64,000 bases of DNA from Desulfobulbaceae bacterium DB1 (GTDB taxonomy: Bacteria; Desulfobacterota; Desulfobulbia; Desulfobulbales; SURF-16), in assembly GCA_001914235.1 (NCBI GenBank), contig MQUF01000005.1, positions 124,001 to 188,000 on the forward strand. Reading direction: 5' to 3'. Below, in pieces: positions 33,739 through 42,016 of the stretch. The position numbers were made by a program, and so were the translations under genes. The notes beneath the pieces were generated by a model that was not told where the DNA came from, did no database searches, and was given only the letters and a program-made list of their open reading frames with translations. Numbering within the stretch: position 1 is the first letter of the stretch; every line of letters starts with the position of its first letter.

Positions 33739-36651
33739 ATGCACAACCGATCCGGAACAGTAGACGAATATATAACATCCCTCAAGGCCTCTCCCCGTTT
33801 CGGCCCACAGGTGGTGCACCATGAGCGCATTGCCGCCAGTGCGGCATCTCACTCCGTTCTGGCACCTGCTTTTGCCGCGCCGCTGCGCAAAGCCCTTATC
33901 GAGCTGGGGATCGAGGCTCTTTACAGCCATCAGGTCCAGGCCATGGAGAAGATCAGGCAGGGCAGGGATATTCTTGTCGCGACACCCACTGCCAGCGGCA
34001 AGAGTCTGATATTCAACCTGCCGGTCTGTGAAAAAATTCTGGAAAATGCCGCAACCACCGCCCTTTATCTCTTTCCCCTGAAGGCGCTGGCCCAGGATCA
34101 ACTGCGCTCCGTTCAGGAGCTGATCAGGTCGATGCAGCTGGAAAAACCGATGAGCGCCGCGGTGTATGACGGCGACACCTCCGTTTACCGGCGCGGCAGG
34201 ATGCGGGAGAATCCCCCCAATATCCTGATCTCCAACCCGGACATGCTGCATCTCTCCATGCTCCCTTACCACGGCAGCTGGTCGTCCTTTTGGAAAAATC
34301 TGCGTTTCGTGGTGCTGGATGAAGCGCACACCTACCGCGGTGTTTTCGGCAGCCATGTGGCCTGGGTGATCAGACGGCTGCAGCGTATCTGCCGGTTGCA
34401 TGGCGCGGATCCACGGTTTCTGCTTTTTTCCGCCACCGTGGGCAACCCGGAAACGCTCGGCAATGATCTGCTGGGCCGTCCGGTGGAGTTGATCGGCACG
34501 ACCGGAGCGCCCAGAGGCAATCAGCATTTTATTCTGTTTGATCCCTTGGAAGGGGCTGCCTCGACGGCAAGCCAGATGCTCGAGGCAGCGCTGAAGCGTG
34601 GATTAAGGGCCATCGTTTATACCCAGTCACGTAAAATGACCGAGCTGGTCGCCGGCTGGACCCAGTCACGCCTCGGGCCGTTGCGGCAAAAGCTTGCCGC
34701 CTATCGGGCCGGGTTCCTGCCGGAGGATAGGCGGGAAATCGAGGCGCGGCTGGCCGACGGTGAGTTGCTGGGCGTTGTTTCCACCAGCGCCCTTGAGCTC
34801 GGCATTGACATAGGAAATCTTGATATCTGCATTCTGGTCGGCTATCCCGGCTCCATCATGTCGACCTGGCAACGGGGTGGCCGGGTAGGTCGACGGCAGC
34901 GTGATTCCCTCGTTCTTCTCCTTGCCCAGGAGGATGCCCTGGATCAGTATTTCATGCGCCATCCCCGGGATTTTTTCGAGCGTCCGGTGGAGGATGCGGT
35001 GTTGAATCCCTTTAATCAGGTCATTATGCGGCGTCATCTCGTCTGTGCCGCCGCCGAGGTTCCTTTGAGCAGAAATGAGCCGCTTCTTGCCGTGGCCCAG
35101 TGTCTGCGGGAGGCGGAGGATCTTACCGGATCAGGGGAGCTTCTGTTAAACGCCGCGGGTGATACCTGGTTCACCAACCGCAAATATCCCCAGCGTGAGG
35201 TTGATCTGCGCGGCAGCGGCAAGAATTACACCATCAGAAGAAGCAGTGATCATGAACTGATCGGCGAAATCGATGAGCATCGTTGCTTCAAGGAGTGTCA
35301 TCCCGGCGCCGTATATCTTCACATGGGTGTCACCTGGCTGGTTGAGCGCCTTGATCTTGACGCCCGCCTGATTCTGGTTCGGCAGGCACGGCTCAACTAT
35401 TTCACCCGGGCGATGTCAACCAAGGAAACGGAAATTCTCGATGTGCATGAGAATGTGCAACTGGGCAATATCAGGGCATCCCTTGGTTTCCTGCGAGTCA
35501 CCGATCAGGTCACCGGTTTCCAGCGGAAACTGCTCCGGGGCCAGAAGACCATCGGCACTGAATATCTTGATTTGCCTCCCCAGGTTTTTGAAACGGAAGG
35601 CCTGTGGTTCGAGGTGCCGCTTTCACTGCAGCACAAGCTGGAAAAGCGGGAGATGCACTTCATGGGCGGCATTCACGCCGTGGAGCACGCCGCCATCGGG
35701 GTTTTTCCTCTGCTGGTGCTGTGCGACCGTAATGACGTGGGCGGTATTTCCTACCCCTTTCACCCCCAGCTGCAGGTTTCGGCAATATTCATCTATGATG
35801 GGTATGCCGGCGGGGTGGGACTGGCCCGCCAGGTTTTTCAACGCATCAGGGAGCTGCTGCAGGTGAGCCGTAAGACAATCATCGATTGTTCCTGCCAGGC
35901 CGGATGCCCGAGCTGTGTTCATTCACCGAAATGCGGTTCCGGCAACAGGCCGATTGACAAGGCGGCAGCTCTTGCGGTGCTGGACGGCCTGCTGGAAGAA
36001 TCGGTTGTCGCAGGACATGCCGCTGCTTTCGTGGATCAAAAGGAGAAAAACAGGAAGATGGTCGTGCCGGCATCGACCGGGATCAGGCGTGAGCTGCCCA
36101 GGCGATACGGGGTTTTTGATGTGGAGACCAAGCGTTCGGCCGACGAAGTGGGGGGCTGGCACCGGGCGGAGAAGATGGGGGTCAGCGTGGCCGTGGTTTA
36201 TGACGGAGAAAAGGGTGATTTTTTTGTCTACCGCGAGGAGCAGATGGCTGAGCTGATCGCGCATTTGCGCGGGCTTGATCTGGTGGTGGGATTTAACAAC
36301 AAACGTTTTGACTACCGCGTCCTGTCTGCCTACACGGACTTTGACCTTGCTCGGCTTCCCTCCCTGGACATCCTTGAAGAGGTGAAAAACAGGCTCGGTT
36401 ACCGGCTCAGTCTGGAGCGTCTGGCGGAAAAAACCCTGGGCATCAAAAAAAGCGGCAGCGGGTTGCTGGCCCTGCAGTGGTATAAGGAGGGCCGCTTTGA
36501 CAAGATAATCGACTATTGCCGCAAGGATGTCGAGATCACCCGAGATCTGCTGCTTTTCGGTGTCTGCAGCGGATACCTGCTTTTTCAGAACAAGGCCGGC
36601 CACACGGTGCGCTGCCCGGTAGAGTTTGGCTGTGCGGTTGCAAATGGATAA
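33739..36651 (+). CDS. DEAH helicase (MrfA/YprA-like) fused to a DEDD exonuclease (MrfB-like)
   Basis: A 970-residue DNA-repair candidate. Residues about 45-420 form the two helicase lobes: Walker A ATPTASGKS, Walker B VVLDEAH, motif III FSATVGNP and motif VI WQRGGRVGRRQ. The MZB (DUF1998) region ends in the four-cysteine cluster CSCQAGCPSCVHSPKC near residue 716. Residues about 788-950 are an RNase-H-fold exonuclease with all four DEDD acids: FDVET, GFNNKRFDY and YCRKDVEIT, the last also giving the tyrosine of the DEDDy class. In Bacillus subtilis the helicase MrfA and exonuclease MrfB are separate neighbouring genes acting in mitomycin-adduct repair. Here they appear as one chain. The start lacks a clear ribosome site. 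Confidence 0.88.
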   Translation: MHNRSGTVDEYITSLKASPRFGPQVVHHERIAASAASHSVLAPAFAAPLRKALIELGIEALYSHQVQAMEKIRQGRDILVATPTASGKSLIFNLPVCEKILENAATTALYLFPLKALAQDQLRSVQELIRSMQLEKPMSAAVYDGDTSVYRRGRMRENPPNILISNPDMLHLSMLPYHGSWSSFWKNLRFVVLDEAHTYRGVFGSHVAWVIRRLQRICRLHGADPRFLLFSATVGNPETLGNDLLGRPVELIGTTGAPRGNQHFILFDPLEGAASTASQMLEAALKRGLRAIVYTQSRKMTELVAGWTQSRLGPLRQKLAAYRAGFLPEDRREIEARLADGELLGVVSTSALELGIDIGNLDICILVGYPGSIMSTWQRGGRVGRRQRDSLVLLLAQEDALDQYFMRHPRDFFERPVEDAVLNPFNQVIMRRHLVCAAAEVPLSRNEPLLAVAQCLREAEDLTGSGELLLNAAGDTWFTNRKYPQREVDLRGSGKNYTIRRSSDHELIGEIDEHRCFKECHPGAVYLHMGVTWLVERLDLDARLILVRQARLNYFTRAMSTKETEILDVHENVQLGNIRASLGFLRVTDQVTGFQRKLLRGQKTIGTEYLDLPPQVFETEGLWFEVPLSLQHKLEKREMHFMGGIHAVEHAAIGVFPLLVLCDRNDVGGISYPFHPQLQVSAIFIYDGYAGGVGLARQVFQRIRELLQVSRKTIIDCSCQAGCPSCVHSPKCGSGNRPIDKAAALAVLDGLLEESVVAGHAAAFVDQKEKNRKMVVPASTGIRRELPRRYGVFDVETKRSADEVGGWHRAEKMGVSVAVVYDGEKGDFFVYREEQMAELIAHLRGLDLVVGFNNKRFDYRVLSAYTDFDLARLPSLDILEEVKNRLGYRLSLERLAEKTLGIKKSGSGLLALQWYKEGRFDKIIDYCRKDVEITRDLLLFGVCSGYLLFQNKAGHTVRCPVEFGCAVANG

Positions 36652-36717
36652 TTGACAATGAATGCGGAAACAACAACTTTCCGCCAATTATCAATTATCA
36701 ATTATCAATTATCCATT
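36643..36717. repeat. Hairpin with tandem AATTATC repeats overlapping a stop codon
   Basis: Outer arms AATGGATAATTG and CAATTATCCATT, and inner arms GCGGAAA and TTTCCGC around CAACAAC, form a long stem. The right side contains about four AATTATC heptamers in tandem. The TAA stop of the helicase-exonuclease gene lies inside the left arm. It resembles dispersed palindromic repeats of many bacterial genomes. There is no T-run, so termination would have to rest on the hairpin alone. Confidence 0.65.
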
Positions 36718-36736
36718 GCTCATTCTCAAGTGCCGT

Positions 36737-37204
36737 TTACGGCCAGACCAGTGATTTGTGGATCCAGCCCGTGGTGCCGTCGGTATGACTGACCTGCAGC
36801 CATTCGCCTTCGGTTTTGGTGGGGGCAAAGACGACGCCGTAGAGGGCCGAGGCGACGACTTCATAGTTTTCGCCGGGGCCTACCCGGATGTTGGCTTTTT
36901 TTACCTTGATGATAACGGTTTTTTTGTCGCTCAAGAGTGAATCGAAAATCCAGCCGCTATCGCCTTCAAAATCTTCGATTTTTGCCCATTTGTCCTTGCG
37001 CTGCAAGACTTTGAGTGGAAAATCCTTGAAAACTTCCCAGTACACCTCTTCGTTGGTGCCGGGACCGGAACGGATATTGGCACCGTCCTTGTTTACGCTG
37101 ACATATTCAGCGGCGGATACCGGTGCTGCAAGGAAAAAGGAAAACAAGGATATCCCGAGGCATGTGGCAAGGTGCCTGAATATTGTCTTTTTTGTTTTTT
37201 TCAT
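36737..37204 (-). CDS. Exported protein with two SH3b domains
   Basis: A 155-residue periplasmic protein. A signal peptide ends near FFLAAPVSAAE. Two bacterial SH3 modules follow, at about 32-92 (ANIRSGPGTNEEVYW to GWIFDSLL) and 98-155 (ANIRVGPGENYEVVA to GWIHKSLV). SH3b modules of this type usually bind cell-wall peptides or ligands, and a catalytic domain is lacking. It is the last gene of the minus-strand block that begins at cdaA, but 93 bases separate it from tlyA, so it may have its own promoter. Confidence 0.88.
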   Translation of the reverse strand: MKKTKKTIFRHLATCLGISLFSFFLAAPVSAAEYVSVNKDGANIRSGPGTNEEVYWEVFKDFPLKVLQRKDKWAKIEDFEGDSGWIFDSLLSDKKTVIIKVKKANIRVGPGENYEVVASALYGVVFAPTKTEGEWLQVSHTDGTTGWIHKSLVWP

Positions 37205-37297
37205 CAGTTTGAATCTCCAAAATACAGAATTGATGGCGTTACGGAATTGCCGACTGCTGCGTTACGTTTTGTAAATTAGCATTATCGGGGCGTCAAG

Positions 37298-38041
37298 TCA
37301 AATTGAAAGCCGATTTATTGCACCGAGATAAATCAGAAATTCCTTGTTCCCTTTGGGGCCGAGGATGGGCGACTCTATCACCCCATGGGAAGCGAGTTGG
37401 AGCGAGGCGGCAAAACGGCTGATTTCTTCAACCACCTCGGCATGCAGTTCCTGGTTTCGGACCACACCGCCCTTGCCGACCTTGCCCTTGCCCACCTCGA
37501 ATTGCGGCTTGATCAGGGCGATGACGGCATGGTTGCTTTTCAGCAGGGGGAGTATCGGCGGCAGCAGCAGCTTGAGTGAAATAAAGCTTGCGTCAATCAC
37601 CGCAAGATCAAGTAATTCCGGGATGTCGCCGGGTTGCAGATGCCGGGCATTGGTCCGTTCCATGACCACCACCCGGGAGTCCTGCCTGAGTTTCCAGTCA
37701 AGTTGTCCGTAGCCGACGTCCACGGCGTATACCCTGGCTGCGCCGGCCTGCAGCAGGCAGTCGGTGAAGCCACCGGTGGAGGCGCCGATGTCCGCGCAGA
37801 CGAGTCCTGTCGGATCAAGGGCGAAAAATTCCAGGGCCCGGGCCAGCTTCAACCCTCCCCGGCTGACGTAGGGGCATTTTTCCTTGAGATCAATGGTCGC
37901 ATCGTCGCCAACCAGCGTTCCGGCCTTGTCGACCATCCGGCCGTTGACCAGGACCTGTCCCGCTCCGATAAGAGCCTGGGCCTTGTGGCGGCTTTCCGCA
38001 AGATTGCGCAGCAGGAGCAGTTTGTCGAGGCGAAGCTTCAT
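37298..38041 (-). CDS. tlyA: TlyA-family rRNA ribose methyltransferase
   Basis: A 247-residue protein with an N-terminal S4 RNA-binding domain ([20 protein letters not shown]) and an FtsJ-like SAM-binding fold ([18 protein letters not shown]). TlyA enzymes 2'-O-methylate 16S and 23S rRNA in actinobacteria; older annotation calls them haemolysins. The ATG directly abuts the 9-bp repeat array, and the last repeat unit supplies AGGA five bases before it as the ribosome site. The target in this organism is inferred from the family. Confidence 0.92.
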   Translation of the reverse strand: MKLRLDKLLLLRNLAESRHKAQALIGAGQVLVNGRMVDKAGTLVGDDATIDLKEKCPYVSRGGLKLARALEFFALDPTGLVCADIGASTGGFTDCLLQAGAARVYAVDVGYGQLDWKLRQDSRVVVMERTNARHLQPGDIPELLDLAVIDASFISLKLLLPPILPLLKSNHAVIALIKPQFEVGKGKVGKGGVVRNQELHAEVVEEISRFAASLQLASHGVIESPILGPKGNKEFLIYLGAINRLSI

Positions 38042-38156
38042 ATTGGTCCTATTGGTCTAACTGGTCCTATTAGTCTGACTGGTCCTACTCGTCGGACCAG
38101 CCAGACCAGCCAGACCAGTCGGACTAGTCAGACCAGTTGGACCAGTCGGACCAGTC
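38042..38156. repeat. Head-to-head array of 9-bp units forming a long palindrome
   Basis: On the left are five full units of the form AYTGGTCYW plus a partial one. On the right are seven units in the opposite orientation of the form GGACCAGTC (variants AGACCAGCC, GGACTAGTC). The two halves are inverses, so the single strand can fold into a long imperfect hairpin. The array exactly fills the gap between the glmM stop and the tlyA start. A related palindrome is at 31740-31805. Confidence 0.88.
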
Positions 38157-38159
38157 GTG

Positions 38160-39506
38160 CTAATCCGCCTTCCTGATCAGTTCGCAGAGTTCGTCCGCCA
38201 TGGTGTCGATGGTGTCCATGTTTTTCCCTTCCAGCATCACGCGCACAACCGGTTCGGTGCCGGAAAGCCTGACCAGGATGCGGCCGTCACTGCCCAGTTT
38301 TTTTTCCATGCGTTGCGTCGTTTCCTTGAATTTCGGCACCAGGTCAAGGTCGATTCGTTTGGATGTTCTGACGTTTTTCAAGACCTGGGGGAATGTTTCC
38401 ATGATGGAAGCCAGTTCGGAAATCGGTTTGCGCCGTTTGATCATGATGGCAAGCAGTTGCAGGGCGGCGAGGATGCCGTCGCCGGTGGTGTTGTGTTCAA
38501 GAAAGATCAGGTGTCCGGACTGCTCCCCTCCGAAAGAGTAATTGTGCTGGCGCATCATTTCCACCACGTACCGGTCTCCCACCTGGGCGCGGACCATTTT
38601 GCCGCCCATGTTTTCCATGGCCATTTCCAGCCCCATATTGCTCATGACGGTGGCAACCAGGGTTTTTTTCTTCAGTTTCTTGCGGCTGAGGAGATCGGCG
38701 GCGCAGATGGCCATGATGTGGTCGCCGTCGACAATGTTACCCTTTTCATCGGCAACGATGACCCGATCGCCGTCGCCGTCCAGGGCAATCCCCATGTCCG
38801 CTCCCAGTTTTTTGACCTGATCGGCCATGAGGCGTGGGTGAAGCGCGCCGCATTCGTGATTGATGTTTTTGCCGTCCGGTTCCACCCCGATTTTTGTCAC
38901 CTTGGCGCCCAGCTCTTCAAAAACATGGGGGGCGACACCGTATGTCGCGCCGTTTGCGCAGTCGAGGACGATGTGGAATCCATCCAGGGTGTAATTGCGT
39001 GGAAAGGTATTCTTGAGAAAAACAATGTACCGGCCCCGGGCGTCCTCGATGCGCGCCGCTTTGCCGACCTCATCCGCCACCGGACGCAGGGCCGCCATTT
39101 TCTGGGAAAAAATGAGATCCTCGATGTCCGCCTCCCGCTCGTCGGGCAGCTTGAAGCCGTCACCGGAAAATATCTTGATGCCGTTGTCCTGAAAGGGATT
39201 GTGCGAGGCGGAAATGACAACCCCGGCATCGGCGCGCATACTGGTGGTGATAAAGGCAATGCCCGGTGTGGGCAGTGGGCCGCACAGCAGGACATCCACC
39301 CCCATGGAGCAGATTCCGGCGGCCAGGGCATTTTCCAGCATGTAGCAGGAAAGCCGGGTGTCCTTGCCGATGACAATGCGATGGCCATGCTTGAAATCCT
39401 TCACCTGAAAGGCAATGCCGCGGCCGATCTGCATGGCGATTTCAGTGGTCATGGGATAGGTGTTGGCGACGCCACGCACCCCGTCGGTGCCAAATAGTCT
39501 TCTCAT
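38160..39506 (-). CDS. glmM: Phosphoglucosamine mutase
   Basis: Converts glucosamine-6-phosphate to glucosamine-1-phosphate for peptidoglycan and lipopolysaccharide precursors. The 448-residue protein has the start [12 protein letters not shown], the phosphoserine loop [12 protein letters not shown], the metal loop DGDGDR and the C-terminal phosphate-binding [11 protein letters not shown]. It follows cdaR by 44 bases on the same strand. In Firmicutes the same cdaA-cdaR-glmM order links cyclic-di-AMP synthesis to cell-wall precursor supply, and GlmM there inhibits CdaA. Confidence 0.97.
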   Translation of the reverse strand: MRRLFGTDGVRGVANTYPMTTEIAMQIGRGIAFQVKDFKHGHRIVIGKDTRLSCYMLENALAAGICSMGVDVLLCGPLPTPGIAFITTSMRADAGVVISASHNPFQDNGIKIFSGDGFKLPDEREADIEDLIFSQKMAALRPVADEVGKAARIEDARGRYIVFLKNTFPRNYTLDGFHIVLDCANGATYGVAPHVFEELGAKVTKIGVEPDGKNINHECGALHPRLMADQVKKLGADMGIALDGDGDRVIVADEKGNIVDGDHIMAICAADLLSRKKLKKKTLVATVMSNMGLEMAMENMGGKMVRAQVGDRYVVEMMRQHNYSFGGEQSGHLIFLEHNTTGDGILAALQLLAIMIKRRKPISELASIMETFPQVLKNVRTSKRIDLDLVPKFKETTQRMEKKLGSDGRILVRLSGTEPVVRVMLEGKNMDTIDTMADELCELIRKAD

Positions 39507-39550
39507 AATGTTATTCCTTTCACGGCGACGTAAAACGTCTTTTCCCGTGA

Positions 39551-40525
39551 TTATTGGTCGATGCCGTTTTTTTCTTCCTTGATATCCGCAAGAGCTGTTT
39601 CCGGACTGATGGCGATGACTTCAATGTCCTCGGCCGGGGTGACTTCAACCGTCAACTTATGGGTGCCGGCGGGAAGTTCAACTCCGATGATGCGGGCGCG
39701 AAACAATGTTTTCAGGTCTTTGGTCTTGCGCGCCGTTGTGTAGGGAATAAGCGCCGTGACCGCGACCGTTTCAGGGGTCAGGGTATATGTCTTCTTGCCG
39801 CTGAGCAGCAACCTGATTGGAATGCCCTTGACCGTTTTTTTCTCCTTTTTTTCCTGAATAATGATGGTTGCGTTGACAATCGGGTCGCCGACCAGATCGC
39901 GGATGGGATCCGCAAGCTCCAGGGCAACCGCGCTGGTCGTCGATTCGGTCAGGTGAGAAATGTCGATGGGCAGGGTGGCGATGGAGTCACACTGCTCCAC
40001 CACAATCTGCGGCCCTGTCACCGGAATTGCCGGCGGATCGATAGTAATGGAGACCAGTTCGTAGCCTGCTGGTGGCTGTCCCTTGGCCGTGGCCAGCACA
40101 GGAATATCTTTTTTTATCAGTTTGTCAAGTTGCAGGATGATATCGGTCGGTTTAACGCGCAGCAGGCGAACACCCCGGGGCAGGGAAATGGAATCTTCCG
40201 TGTTCTGGAAAGCCCTGGTGCCGGGCTTGGCCCTGGAAAGGTCGATGGGGCGGTAAATACGTTCCTCGTCGAGGTTGCGAATAAGGCCCCTGGGGCCGTT
40301 TACCGTGATTTCCAGCTCATTCTTGAACTGATTGGAAATGGTCAGGTCGGCAGGCAGGTTGAGAATCTCCACCGGGATGTTAATGGTCTTGTCGATTTTA
40401 TCTTCGCCGACCACAAAATACCAAAGAAAAAGGGCAAAGAAAAAAGAGATAAGTTTGAGTACCCAGTTTTTCGGCCAGGGCCGGTTGAACCATTGTTTTA
40501 TTTTCTTTGAAGCCAGGTTTTCCAT
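39551..40525 (-). CDS. cdaR: YbbR-domain protein, CdaA regulator
   Basis: A 324-residue protein with one N-terminal membrane helix ([18 protein letters not shown]) and several extracytoplasmic YbbR repeats, recognisable by segments such as [12 protein letters not shown] and [11 protein letters not shown]. In Firmicutes CdaR binds and modulates the membrane diadenylate cyclase CdaA. Its start overlaps the end of cdaA by 28 bases. The highly charged C-terminus ([14 protein letters not shown]) shows no further domain. Confidence 0.88.
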   Translation of the reverse strand: MENLASKKIKQWFNRPWPKNWVLKLISFFFALFLWYFVVGEDKIDKTINIPVEILNLPADLTISNQFKNELEITVNGPRGLIRNLDEERIYRPIDLSRAKPGTRAFQNTEDSISLPRGVRLLRVKPTDIILQLDKLIKKDIPVLATAKGQPPAGYELVSITIDPPAIPVTGPQIVVEQCDSIATLPIDISHLTESTTSAVALELADPIRDLVGDPIVNATIIIQEKKEKKTVKGIPIRLLLSGKKTYTLTPETVAVTALIPYTTARKTKDLKTLFRARIIGVELPAGTHKLTVEVTPAEDIEVIAISPETALADIKEEKNGIDQ

Positions 40526-41289
40526 TTGGTTGTGTCGAATTCCTTGGGAGTAAGAATTCCCTCAAGGCGGCTGCGCAAAGAGGGAATGTCGAGGCCGCTG
40601 GTTATACCGCCGTGCAGAACGAGGGAGATCTGACGGGTTTCCTCGGAAACCACCACCACCACGGCATCCGTTTCCTCGGAGATGCCGATGGCCGCCCGGT
40701 GACGGGTGCCGAGTTTTTTGCTGATATACGGGTTTTTGGTCAACGGCAACACGGAGCAGGCGGTGAGGATTCTGTTCTTGTGGATAATAACCCCGCCGTC
40801 ATGAAGCGGCGAGGAGGTGTGAAAGAGGCTGACCAGCAGTTCCATGGACAGTCTGGCGTCGATAATGTGGGACGATTCGATGTAGTCTTTCAGTCCGGTT
40901 TCCCGTTCAATGACGATGAGGGCGCCGGTCTTCCGGTCGGAAAGATATTTGGCGGCATGGACGATTTCGTCGATGGACTGAACGGTTTCTTCCGTCATCT
41001 TGCTGAATGGTGTTTGTCCCACCTCGGTCAGAGCGCGCCTGATGTCCCTTTGGAAAACGATAATGATGATCAGGAAAATGGAACTGAGGAAGGTGCCCAG
41101 CAGCCAGTAGAGGGTCATGAGCTCAAGCTCGCGGGCGCCGAAATAGACAACGATCAGGACGCCGATGCCGATCAGCATCTGTGCGGCCCGTGTTCCCTTG
41201 ATTATCAGGATGATGCGGTAGATAATGTAGGAAACAAGCAGGATGTCGACAACATCCTGCCATCGGAGTGATTTGAGCGCTTCAAGCAT
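40498..41289 (-). CDS. cdaA: Diadenylate cyclase CdaA
   Basis: Makes cyclic-di-AMP from two ATP at the inner membrane. The 263-residue protein has three N-terminal membrane helices (residues about 13-80) and a DAC domain with the substrate motifs LHDGGVIIH (usually DGA) and GTRHRAAIG. It is first in the cdaA-cdaR-glmM order. No phosphodiesterase gene is in the window. The RCK_C-type potassium channel at 57969 belongs to a class of possible cyclic-di-AMP targets; a link is inference. Confidence 0.94.
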   Translation of the reverse strand: MLEALKSLRWQDVVDILLVSYIIYRIILIIKGTRAAQMLIGIGVLIVVYFGARELELMTLYWLLGTFLSSIFLIIIIVFQRDIRRALTEVGQTPFSKMTEETVQSIDEIVHAAKYLSDRKTGALIVIERETGLKDYIESSHIIDARLSMELLVSLFHTSSPLHDGGVIIHKNRILTACSVLPLTKNPYISKKLGTRHRAAIGISEETDAVVVVVSEETRQISLVLHGGITSGLDIPSLRSRLEGILTPKEFDTTKWKTWLQRK

Positions 41290-41439
41290 GAACTTTTAAT
41301 TTTTCTCCTGGCGGCATTTTTAAAAGTCGGGATTTTTTGTTTCCATTCATTAAATATATATATGATATTAACGAATTATGCGAGGCTGGAAAGGGTTTTT
41401 CGACTTTTTTTGGAAAAAAAAGAAAGGAGATGTTGGTGC

Positions 41440-41468
41440 TTGACATCGGCAGGAAAGTAATTTATATA
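41440..41468 (+). promoter_or_regulatory. Strong sigma-70 promoter of rpsT
   Basis: A perfect TTGACA is followed after exactly 17 bases by TATATA. Transcription would start near 41475, about 88 bases before the rpsT start, leaving room for a regulatory leader. Confidence 0.85.
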
Positions 41469-41562
41469 AATTCTTTTCTAATTTGAAACAGTTTCGCCTT
41501 TTTATTGATACGGTAAAGAGGCTGAGAGTTTTACGGCATTTTGCAACAAGAGGAGAACTATT

Positions 41563-41844
41563 TTGGCTAATCATAAATCAGCAAGCAAAAGAAATCGGCA
41601 GAGTCTTCTCAGTCGGGCGCGCAACAGGTCAAACCGCAGCATGGTGAAAACCGCAATCAAAGCGGTGGATGCGGCTATTGCTCAGGAGTCTGTCGATCAG
41701 GCCCAGGCAGCCTTAAGGGCTGCTATTCCGGTCATCCAGAAAGCCGCGTCCAAGGGAACTCTGCACAAGCAGAATGCCTCACGCAAGGTTTCTCGTTTGA
41801 CCAAAAGAGTAAACAGCTTTATCGCCGCCGCTTCCGCTGCGTAG
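41563..41844 (+). CDS. rpsT: 30S ribosomal protein S20
   Basis: Primary 16S rRNA-binding protein of the small subunit, 93 residues. The highly basic start ANHKSASKRNRQSLLSRARN and three-helix pattern are typical. The start codon is TTG, preceded by AGAGGAG. The E. coli gene also uses a TTG-type weak start and is autoregulated at translation, so similar control is plausible. It is a single-gene unit between a strong promoter and an intrinsic terminator, divergent from cdaA. Confidence 0.97.
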   Translation: MANHKSASKRNRQSLLSRARNRSNRSMVKTAIKAVDAAIAQESVDQAQAALRAAIPVIQKAASKGTLHKQNASRKVSRLTKRVNSFIAAASAA

Positions 41845-41931
41845 GAGTTCCGCTGTCCCCTGTCGTGACAGGGGGTGTGAACAATGACAGAGCCGAATCT
41901 TTTTTTGTCTTTATCTGGAGTGAAGAAATAT

Positions 41932-41969
41932 GCCATGGGCGCCTATGCGGTTCCCATGGCTTTTTTTTT
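41932..41969 (+). terminator. Intrinsic terminator after rpsT
   Basis: GCCATGGG and CCCATGGC pair around a 13-base loop and are followed by nine T. A second short palindrome, CCCCTGTC with GACAGGGG, lies at 41857-41874 just after the rpsT stop. Confidence 0.9.
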
Positions 41970-42016
41970 GCCGGGAAGCGGGAAACCGTTCCCGGCCTGG
42001 AGGCTTGACTTAAATT

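Noticed and set aside
36686-36715. Iteron-like origin repeats (AATTATC)
   Set aside because: Only about four short units inside a hairpin at a gene end, with no replication initiator gene or DnaA-box cluster nearby.
38042-38156. CRISPR array
   Set aside because: The repeats are 9 bases long, directly adjacent and in two orientations, with no spacers and no cas genes.
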